Shown here one piece after another: positions 35,165 through 40,744 of a DNA stretch of 40,744 nt. The stretch is from Caryophanales bacterium (lineage in GTDB: Bacteria > Bacillota > Bacilli > Bacillales > Amphibacillaceae): positions 1 through 40,744 of the forward strand of contig JARIBO010000036.1 of assembly GCA_029257405.1 (NCBI GenBank), given 5' to 3'. The notes below the pieces were generated by a model. The model did not search any database. It worked only from the letters and a program-made list of their open reading frames with translations, and had not been told where the DNA came from. Positions within the stretch are counted from its first letter, which is position 1; every line of letters begins with the position of its first letter. Both the position numbers and the translations under genes were made by a program.

Positions 35165-35193
35165 TTGCTTTTTAATTAATGAACACATAGAAT
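35165..35193 (+). promoter_or_regulatory. Promoter of first MFS gene
   Basis: TTGCTT (35165-35170) and TAGAAT (35188-35193) are 17 nt apart. The second MFS gene has the same TTGCTT-17-TAxAAT arrangement, which supports both. Confidence 0.55.
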
Positions 35194-35261
35194 GGTCTAT
35201 TGTTAACCGTTTTTAAACATTTTACTTACAAAATAGAAGGGACTTGGTAACAATCAATAAA

Positions 35262-36410
35262 ATGCTCAAACCTACAATTATTTCCATCTCAATGGCTACG
35301 GTAATGGCCGGAGCTGCGATTTCTCCTGCGCTTGGCTTAATTGCTCAAGCTTTTCCTAATGCAAGTCCAACGATGATTAAACTCATCTTAACAGCCCCTT
35401 CAATCATTATTATTCCTTTTTCTTTTTTATCGAGTTATTTAACGTCTAAAATAAGAAAACGAACGATTGTATTAATTGGCTTAATTATTTACTTAATTGG
35501 TGGTGTTGGCCCACAGTTTGTTACGACAATTGAAGCTATTATTGGTCTTAGATTATTTCTAGGTGCTGGTGTCGGACTTGTCATGCCCCTTTCAATGTCA
35601 TTAATTAATGACCACTTCAACGGAAAAGAACGAACTCAAATGATGGGGTATAACTCAGCCTTTAGTAACTTCGGGGGGATTATTACGATGTTACTTGCTG
35701 GGTGGCTTGCAACGTTTGGATGGGAAAAACCATTTAACGTGTATTTCCTTGGGCTCATTATTTTTATTCTCGTTTTCTTCTTCTTACCAAAAGGAGAGGT
35801 TCAAGCACCGCTTGAGCATAGTAAAAAATCAAAAATACCACTTGCTGTCTTCGGATACGCATTAGCTATGGGTGGTGTTATGTTAGCTTATTATTCTATC
35901 GCGACAAACATGGCACTCTTTTTAGAACAAAATAATCTTGGTGGTGCTACGCTTGCAGGAACGATTGTAGCATTTACGACAGTTGGTGGAATGATTACAA
36001 GTTTACTCTTAGTCCAACTTGAATTTGCACTCCAACGCTATATCATTCCTGTAATGTTACTTGGTATGGGGATTGCATTTCTATTTTTATCTTTTACAAA
36101 CAGCATACCGCTTGTGATTGTTAGTGTTGCTTTAATTGGATTTGGACAAGGATCTCTTTTCCCTGTGCTTGTTTTAAAAGTGTTAGATAAAGTCGTCCCG
36201 CATCACTCTGACCGAGCGATTGCGATTACGTCGAGTTTTACTTTTTTAGGTCAGTTTTTATCACCTCTTGTCTTAGATGGGGTTAGTAAAATAGCCGGTG
36301 TAACAGCGATTAGATTCCAATATGGTTTCCTGTCTGTTGCCATTTTAATTATTGTATTGGTTAATTTTATTGTTGTCTTTAGATCTAAACCAACAAAACC
36401 AAGTTACTAA
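35262..36410 (+). CDS. MFS transporter, first of a tandem pair
   Basis: A 12-segment major facilitator, 382 residues from ATG 35262. Opening MLKPTIISISMATVMAGAA is followed by SPALGLIAQAFPNASPT, the usual TM1 of drug-exporter MFS proteins. The TM2-3 loop SKIRKRTIVLIGL and the loop NDHFNGKERTQMMGYNSAFSNFGG are clear. Substrate unknown; drug export is likely. AGAAGGGA (35235-35242) is 19 nt before this ATG, too far. In-frame TTG (35244) and ATC (35253) lie closer, and the codons VTIN between resemble those of the paralog, so the true start is probably upstream. It ends at its own terminator. Confidence 0.87.
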   Translation: MLKPTIISISMATVMAGAAISPALGLIAQAFPNASPTMIKLILTAPSIIIIPFSFLSSYLTSKIRKRTIVLIGLIIYLIGGVGPQFVTTIEAIIGLRLFLGAGVGLVMPLSMSLINDHFNGKERTQMMGYNSAFSNFGGIITMLLAGWLATFGWEKPFNVYFLGLIIFILVFFFLPKGEVQAPLEHSKKSKIPLAVFGYALAMGGVMLAYYSIATNMALFLEQNNLGGATLAGTIVAFTTVGGMITSLLLVQLEFALQRYIIPVMLLGMGIAFLFLSFTNSIPLVIVSVALIGFGQGSLFPVLVLKVLDKVVPHHSDRAIAITSSFTFLGQFLSPLVLDGVSKIAGVTAIRFQYGFLSVAILIIVLVNFIVVFRSKPTKPSY

Positions 36411-36415
36411 AACTT

Positions 36416-36450
36416 AAGCCACTCCAGATTACTATCTGATGTGGCTTTTT
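36416..36450 (+). terminator. Terminator between the two MFS genes
   Basis: A 14-position stem (36416-36429 with 36434-36447) has two internal mismatches, a 4-nt loop and a following T run. The two MFS genes are therefore separate transcription units. Confidence 0.75.
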
Positions 36451-36464
36451 TAAAAACAATTTTA

Positions 36465-36493
36465 TTGCTTTTACATATTTTTTAACATAAAAT
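36465..36493 (+). promoter_or_regulatory. Promoter of second MFS gene
   Basis: TTGCTT (36465-36470) and TAAAAT (36488-36493) are 17 nt apart, directly after the terminator of the first gene. Confidence 0.55.
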
Positions 36494-36547
36494 GACATAT
36501 TGCTATCTCTTAACAATTTTAGAAAGGAAGGGATCACGATTAATAGA

Positions 36548-37696
36548 ATGTTAAAACCGACAATTATCGCTATTTCGATGGCGACTGTTATGGCCGGTGC
36601 TGCGATATCTCCTGCGCTTGGAGTGATTGCCAAAGCGTTTCCTGATGCAAGTCCTACATTAATTAAATTAATTTTAACCGTTCCTTCATTAATGATTATT
36701 CCTTTTTCTTTTGTAGCAAGTTATTTAACAACAAAAATAACAAAACGCTTAATTGTCCTAATAGGCTTAGTTATTTATATGATTGGCGGGATTGGCCCCC
36801 AATTTGTCTCAACGATCGAATTAGTCATAGCATTTCGCTTATTATTAGGGGTTGGCGTTGGTTTATTAATGCCTTTAGCTGATTCACTTATTAATGACTA
36901 CTTTATTGGGCGTGAACGAACAAAAATGATGGGGTTAAACTCAGCGTTTAGTAATTTTGGCGGGATTGTAACAATGTTATTTGCGGGATGGCTTGCGACA
37001 CTTAGCTGGCGTGCGCCATTTAACGTTTATCTTTTAGGTGTTATTATTTTTATTCTTGTTTATTTATATTTACCTAAAGGCGAGATTCAAAAACCACCTA
37101 AAAGTGAAGGTAAAGTAAAAATCCCTGGTAAAGTCTATATGTATGGTTTTGCTATGGGTGGAATCATGCTAGCTTATTATTCAGTCTCAACAAATATGGC
37201 GCTTTTCTTAGAGCAAAATAATTTAGGTGGCGCAGCAATAGCAGGTACGGTTGTTGCTTTTGCAACAGTTGGTGGGATGATTACAAGCTTACTTCTTGTT
37301 CAAATTGAATTGACTTTAAAAAAATATATTATTCCAGTCATGTTATTTTCAATGGGAATTGCCTTTTTGGCTTTAACTTTCACTAACAGTATCACGCTTG
37401 TGATTATTAGTGTTACTTTAATTGGATTTGGCCAAGGTAGCTTATTTCCATTCTTAACTTTAAAAGTGCTTGACGTTGTAAAGTCTTATCAAGCTGATAA
37501 AGCAATTGCAATTGTTTCGAGTCTGATTTTTTTAGGCCAATTTATTTCTCCCGTTATTCTAGATGGTATTGGCGCCCTTGCAGGTTTCCCAACGATTAGA
37601 TTCCAGTACGGATTACTGGCAACGACAATCCTTATATTTGTAATGATTAGCTTTTTATTCAATTGGCGAGATAAGTCAGAAAAAGAATCTCTTTAA
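36548..37696 (+). CDS. MFS transporter, second of a tandem pair
   Basis: Close paralog of the gene before it: 382 residues from ATG 36548, also opening MLKPTIIAISMATVMAGAA, with NDYFIGRERTKMMGLNSAFSNFGG and about 12 membrane segments. The likeness runs end to end and includes promoter layout, so the duplication took in the upstream region. A strong AAAGGAAGGG (36523-36532) stands 15 nt before this ATG but 6 nt before an ATT (36539), and no ATG, GTG or TTG lies between. An in-frame TTG at 36500 has no ribosome site. Divergence in the central loop and C-terminus suggests somewhat different substrates. Confidence 0.87.
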   Translation: MLKPTIIAISMATVMAGAAISPALGVIAKAFPDASPTLIKLILTVPSLMIIPFSFVASYLTTKITKRLIVLIGLVIYMIGGIGPQFVSTIELVIAFRLLLGVGVGLLMPLADSLINDYFIGRERTKMMGLNSAFSNFGGIVTMLFAGWLATLSWRAPFNVYLLGVIIFILVYLYLPKGEIQKPPKSEGKVKIPGKVYMYGFAMGGIMLAYYSVSTNMALFLEQNNLGGAAIAGTVVAFATVGGMITSLLLVQIELTLKKYIIPVMLFSMGIAFLALTFTNSITLVIISVTLIGFGQGSLFPFLTLKVLDVVKSYQADKAIAIVSSLIFLGQFISPVILDGIGALAGFPTIRFQYGLLATTILIFVMISFLFNWRDKSEKESL

Positions 37697-37752
37697 ACTT
37701 CATCCAAGCTTTGTTATATTTAAACGATACCCATTATGAAAGGTCGGATAAA

Positions 37753-38412
37753 ATGAAAGTACTTATTATTGGAGCAAATGGTCAAGTTGGAAAACATTTA
37801 GTAGAAAAAATACAAAAAACAGAAACAATCCAAGCAAAAGCGATGATTCGAAAAGCAGAGCAAGCAAAATATTTCGAAGACTTAGGAGCAGAAACGGTTT
37901 TAGTTGATCTTGAAGGTGAGACGAAACAAATTGAAGATGCAGCTAAAGATGTTGATGCTGTTGTCTTTACTGCAGGTTCAGGTCCAAATACAGGTCCAGA
38001 TAAAACAATGTTAATCGATTTAGATGCAGCAATTAAATCAATCAAAGCAACGATAAATGCTGGCGTTGAGCGTTATATTATGGTGAGTTCTTTTGATACA
38101 ACACGCGAAGAGATTCAAAACGCAATTAAAGATGCACCTGCTTTTGCACCTTATGTTGTTGCAAAACATTACGCAGATGATTGGTTACGAAAAACGAATT
38201 TAAAGCATACAATCGTTCATCCTGGCATGTTAACAAATGATGCAGGTGTTGGTAAAGTTGAAGCGGCGCATACAACTGCTCGTGCAGAAATTCCACGTGA
38301 GGACGTTGCTGAAGTTATTTTAGCTTGTCTTGAAAATGAGTCGACAATTAATAAAGAATTCCAAGTCGTTACTGGTGAAAAATCAGTAAAAGAAGCAATT
38401 ACAGCTCTCTAA
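37753..38412 (+). CDS. NAD(P)-binding SDR-like protein (YhfK/atypical SDR group)
   Basis: 219 residues from ATG 37753, chosen because AAAGGTCGG is 6 nt upstream and the Rossmann motif GANGQVG (7-13) then sits close to the N-terminus as usual. Strand MVSSFDT and the YxxxK-like YVVAKHYADDWL (near 140) mark the atypical SDR fold; HPGMLTNDAG and a VTGEKSV-type end follow. Relatives act as NAD(P)H-dependent reductases or redox sensors. The start of the DsbA-like gene is 27 nt after its stop, with no terminator between, so they form an operon. Confidence 0.85.
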   Translation: MKVLIIGANGQVGKHLVEKIQKTETIQAKAMIRKAEQAKYFEDLGAETVLVDLEGETKQIEDAAKDVDAVVFTAGSGPNTGPDKTMLIDLDAAIKSIKATINAGVERYIMVSSFDTTREEIQNAIKDAPAFAPYVVAKHYADDWLRKTNLKHTIVHPGMLTNDAGVGKVEAAHTTARAEIPREDVAEVILACLENESTINKEFQVVTGEKSVKEAITAL

Positions 38413-38439
38413 ATAAGTTAATTTTAAGGAGATTTCTAG

Positions 38440-39075
38440 ATGAAAATCGAAATTTGGTCAGATTATGTGTGTCCATTTTGTTATATAGGAAAAAAATCAT
38501 TCGAAGAAGCTTTAGCAAAGTTTCCAGAAAAAGAAAAATTCGATGTTGAATTCAAAAGCTTCCAACTCGATCCAAATACACCACCTTATTCTGGTCAAAA
38601 TTACCATGAAAGTATGGCAGAAAAATTTGGTAGTGTTGAACGATCAAAAGAAATGATGGCTGGTATTACCGAAAAAGCGAAAGAAAGTGGCTTAGAATTT
38701 CATTTCGACACAATGAAGCCTGCTAATACATTTGATGCGCATCGTTTAATAAAATTTGCTCGAGAGTACGGAAAAGATGCTGCACTTTCTGAAAGTATCT
38801 TTTCTGCACATTTTACACATTCTGAAGATATTGGCGACACTTCCCTACTTGCTAAGCTCGCCGAGGGTGTTGGTTTAGATAAAAGAAAAGCATTAGATGT
38901 TTTAGAAAATAAGACAGCATATGCAAGCGACGTAGAGAAGGATATTGAAGAAGCGAAACAATTTGAGATATCTGGCGTTCCTGCTTTTGTATTTGACCGA
39001 AAATATTTACTTTCAGGCGCTCAACCAGTTGATTCTTTCACGCAAGCTTTAAATAAATTAATAAAAGAAGCATAA
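38440..39075 (+). CDS. DsbA-family (FrnE-like) thiol oxidoreductase
   Basis: A 211-residue cytoplasmic thioredoxin-fold protein of the FrnE/2-hydroxychromene-2-carboxylate isomerase-like branch. Active site is C11-P-F-C14 in SDYVCPFCYIGKK, with the helical insertion (about 60-150), and the cis-proline side ISGVPAFVFDRKYLLSGAQP near the end. No signal peptide is present, so action is in the cytosol, probably in disulfide or thiol-stress repair. AAGGAG precedes the ATG. It shares an operon with the SDR-like gene. Confidence 0.9.
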   Translation: MKIEIWSDYVCPFCYIGKKSFEEALAKFPEKEKFDVEFKSFQLDPNTPPYSGQNYHESMAEKFGSVERSKEMMAGITEKAKESGLEFHFDTMKPANTFDAHRLIKFAREYGKDAALSESIFSAHFTHSEDIGDTSLLAKLAEGVGLDKRKALDVLENKTAYASDVEKDIEEAKQFEISGVPAFVFDRKYLLSGAQPVDSFTQALNKLIKEA

Positions 39076-39080
39076 AAAAT

Positions 39081-39133
39081 GAGGCTGGGATATAACTAGC
39101 TAAAAAGAAAAATTGACTTCAATTATCAATGTT
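39081..39133 (+). repeat. Fragment of a GAGGCTGGGA-type intergenic element cut by the IS
   Basis: GAGGCTGGGA at 39081-39090 begins a conserved-looking intergenic block seen at many loci in staphylococci and lactic-acid bacteria. The part AACTAGCTAAAAAGAAAA (39094-39111) is roughly complementary to TTTCCTTTTAGTT (40634-40646) beyond the IS, which suggests a hairpin split by the insertion. The likeness to the known element is from memory. Confidence 0.35.
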
Positions 39134-39157
39134 TGTACTGAACCCCAAAAGTTAGAC
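39134..39157. repeat. Left terminal inverted repeat of the IS
   Basis: Begins TGTACTGAACCCC and ends AAAGTTAGAC; pairs with 40594-40617 at 20 of 24 positions. Confidence 0.85.
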
Positions 39158-39164
39158 TAAATAT

Positions 39165-39974
39165 TTAAGCAGCTAATTGGCTGGTATGTTGACGGTATTC
39201 AACCGGACTCATGCCAGTCAATTTTGCTTTTATTCTCTTATTATTATAATAATAAATATATTCTTCGACAGCTTTATTTAATTCATCGAATGAACGATAT
39301 GTTTCTCCATAATACATTTCTTGCTTCATTAAGCCGAAGAAGTTTTCTATAGGTGAGTTATCTAAACAATTGCCCCTTCGGGACATACTTTGAAAAATTT
39401 TATTATCTTTAAGTTTCTTTCCAAATATTTTCATCTGATATCCCCAGCCTTGATCAGAATGAATGGTTGTCCGATAAGGACAATATTTTACTTTTTCAAT
39501 TGTTTCATCTAATGCATCGATAATTGCCTTGGCATTTGGTTTTTTGGATAATCGATATGACAATATCTCGGCATTAAACATATCCAAAAATGGATCCAAA
39601 TAAGCTTTCTTAATAATTATTCTTTCATCAGAACCTAAAGTATAATATTTAAACTCCGTGGTATCTGTCGTTATTTTCTGAAGTGGAATCTTTGTATTAA
39701 ACCTACGGTTAATAAGATTTTCAGCAGTCTTGCCAATCGTACCTTTATACGTACTAAATTTACGAGATTTACGTGTGAATTTAATGCATTTGAGATTAAG
39801 TTTTCTCATTAGACGCAATATTTTCTTAGAATTAACAATATAACCACGATTACGTAATTCAGAATCTATCCTACGATAACCATAGTTCCCTTTATGTTCT
39901 TCAAAGATCTTTTTGATCAATTCTTCTATTTCTTCGTCTGGATTGTTTTCTTTGAACCGTTTTTGCCAGTACAT
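39165..39974 (-). CDS. IS150-type transposase OrfB (DDE integrase)
   Basis: Catalytic half of the transposase. The ATG-started frame has 269 residues, but the same frame is open back to the slip site at 40103-40109, so the working protein is likely the OrfA-OrfB fusion. Residues before the ATG read EFKLAIILEATGFPRSTY, the usual start of the HTH_21 domain. The core shows YGYRRI, the first catalytic D in TTDTTEF, the second in HSDQGWGYQ and the E in SPIENFFGLMKQE. All three DDE residues are present. It ends close to the left inverted repeat. Confidence 0.9.
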   Translation of the reverse strand: MYWQKRFKENNPDEEIEELIKKIFEEHKGNYGYRRIDSELRNRGYIVNSKKILRLMRKLNLKCIKFTRKSRKFSTYKGTIGKTAENLINRRFNTKIPLQKITTDTTEFKYYTLGSDERIIIKKAYLDPFLDMFNAEILSYRLSKKPNAKAIIDALDETIEKVKYCPYRTTIHSDQGWGYQMKIFGKKLKDNKIFQSMSRRGNCLDNSPIENFFGLMKQEMYYGETYRSFDELNKAVEEYIYYYNNKRIKAKLTGMSPVEYRQHTSQLAA

Positions 39975-40057
39975 ATACGTTGATCGTGGAAACCCTGTCG
40001 CTTCAAGAATAATTGCTAATTTAAACTCCTCACGGAGTGAATGAATGATTCTAGATT

Positions 40058-40564
40058 CTACTTTCGCAGTCGGTTCGGAATATTTATCCCTGAAGCTCTG
40101 AGCTTTTTTAAGTATGCATTCTCCGCACGGAGAAGCTCTATTTCTTTCTCTAATTGTTGTTCCTTAGTTAGTTTTTTATCTGTTTTCTTATTTGGTTTTT
40201 TAGACATAGGTGGTCGCCCCTTTGGTTGAGAGAGTCCATCTATCCCTTTATCTTGCCATACCTTATACCAAGAGTAAACAAGTGAAGGTTCAGGTATATC
40301 AAAGTGTAAAGCAATATTATTGAAGGATTCTCCTGTTCTTAATTTATATTCTATGACACTTACCTTAAATTGAACAGGATATTTTCTATTAATCTTTTTT
40401 CTATCTAGTCCTTTTCGACCGTATTTTAAATATAGACGAACCCATTTAGCTATATTTTCATGACTTGGTACACCATATTTTTTAGCTATTATAGTGTAGC
40501 CACCTTCACCAGTTAAATAAGATTCAACAGCTTTTAACTTAAATACAATATCATATTTGGCCAT
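40058..40564 (-). CDS. IS150-type transposase OrfA (DNA-binding)
   Basis: 168 residues with two helix-turn-helix segments, about 10-55 (YTIIAKKYGVPSHENIAKW) and 60-105 (SFNNIALHFDIPEPSLVYSW), then a leucine-zipper stretch LEKEIELLRAENAYLKKL (about 137-154). It binds the IS ends and, after -1 frameshift, becomes the N-terminus of OrfAB. AAGGGTG stands before the ATG at 40564. Confidence 0.9.
   Translation of the reverse strand: MAKYDIVFKLKAVESYLTGEGGYTIIAKKYGVPSHENIAKWVRLYLKYGRKGLDRKKINRKYPVQFKVSVIEYKLRTGESFNNIALHFDIPEPSLVYSWYKVWQDKGIDGLSQPKGRPPMSKKPNKKTDKKLTKEQQLEKEIELLRAENAYLKKLRASGINIPNRLRK
40103..40109 (-). other. Programmed -1 frameshift site in the IS
   Basis: The minus strand reads A-AAA-AAG in the OrfA frame (TTA AAA AAG), a classic slippery heptamer. 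After a -1 slip the OrfB frame is open with no stop through 39974 to 39165, giving an OrfAB fusion. Confidence 0.85.
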
Positions 40565-40593
40565 AATAAATCACCCTTAAAATTAGATTTTCG

Positions 40594-40617
40594 GTCTAAC
40601 TTTAAGGGTGCGGTACA
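40594..40617. repeat. Right terminal inverted repeat of the IS
   Basis: On the minus strand it begins TGTACCGCACCC and ends AAAGTTAGAC; pairs with 39134-39157. Confidence 0.85.
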
Positions 40618-40639
40618 GTGTAGAGATTCTGCTTTCCTT

Positions 40640-40744
40640 TTAGTTATTTAAAGTGCTTCTTGTGTAGCCGGTAAATTGTTCTTCTATAATTTTACCTAGA
40701 ATAAAGATTGAATTTTCATTGCCAACTTTAGCCATGATTTGAAT
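40640..40744 (-). CDS. C-terminal end of a gene running off the window
   Basis: A minus-strand frame is open from the right edge for 34 residues and stops at TAA (40642-40640). It reads MAKVGNENSIFILGKIIEEQ and then FTGYTRSTLNN in the visible part. The family is not identifiable from this end. It converges on the SDR-dsbA operon with the IS between. Confidence 0.5.
   Translation of the reverse strand: MQIMAKVGNENSIFILGKIIEEQFTGYTRSTLNN

Larger units (their letters stand above)
39134..40617 (-). mobile_element. IS3-family insertion sequence (IS150-type), 1484 bp
   Basis: Terminal inverted repeats at 39134-39157 and 40594-40617 (TGTACTG... against TGTACCG...) match at 20 of 24 positions. Between them lie two overlapping reading frames for OrfA and OrfB transposase on the minus strand with a programmed frameshift site. 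The 3-bp flanks are GTT and GTG, so no clear target duplication is seen. The element appears intact and possibly active. Confidence 0.92.

Noticed and set aside
39131-40620. Target-site duplication of the IS
   Set aside because: Flanks are GTT and GTG at the best-fitting ends; they do not match.

Overview
The window reads as chromosomal DNA of a low-GC Gram-positive bacterium (Bacillota; a Bacillales or staphylococcus-like relative is most likely). The grounds are the strong AT bias, AGGAGG-type ribosome sites, lipobox signal peptides, absence of outer-membrane genes, and families typical of Firmicutes (Opp operon, ElaA-type GNAT, DUF3891, a YhgE-type heptad protein with its MMPL partner, and a DHH-CBS-nucleotidyltransferase fusion). 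The species cannot be fixed from sequence alone. I see no rRNA, tRNA, CRISPR array, prophage or replication origin.

Layout. 1-5.8 kb: complete oligopeptide importer, oppA then oppBCDF, minus strand, with a terminator between oppA and oppB. 5.9-7.7 kb: two-gene ABC exporter. 7.7-12.1 kb: exported protein with an extreme cysteine cluster, an MDR oxidoreductase, and a translationally coupled pair of paralogous membrane proteins of unknown function. 12.1-17.2 kb: DHH-CBS-tRNA nucleotidyltransferase fusion, then a divergent DUF3891 gene followed by a large lipoprotein. 17.3-22.0 kb: two universal stress proteins, a decayed cueP-like pseudogene, an LLM flavin monooxygenase, an intact CueP-type copper lipoprotein, and a hemerythrin plus 2-hydroxyacid dehydrogenase pair. 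22.2-25.3 kb: CmtR-like metal sensor and a P1B-type Cd/Zn/Pb ATPase with a tandem Cys-Cys repeat, driven by a promoter holding two operator dyads. 25.4-30.6 kb: GNAT, nitroreductase, and an MMPL transporter with its exported heptad-repeat partner. 30.7-35.0 kb: DHA2 multidrug exporter, a CstB-like persulfide dioxygenase-sulfurtransferase with an operator-like site in its promoter, and an unrecognised 423-residue protein. 35.2-39.1 kb: tandem duplicated MFS transporters, an SDR-like protein and a DsbA/FrnE-like oxidoreductase. 39.1-40.6 kb: an IS3-family (IS150-type) element with a -1 frameshift site. The C-terminal end of one more gene lies at the right edge.

Working together: apart from peptide uptake and tRNA end repair, most genes fit envelope, thiol, metal and toxic-compound defence: CueP, Cd/Zn ATPase with sensor, persulfide detoxification, DsbA-like protein, nitroreductase, hemerythrin, USPs and several exporters. 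They are separate small units with their own terminators or promoters, so this is a defence-rich neighbourhood and not one operon. The least described items are the Cys-cluster protein, the Cys-Cys repeat on the ATPase, the paralogous membrane pair at 9.8-12.0 kb, and possible non-AUG starts in the MFS pair.
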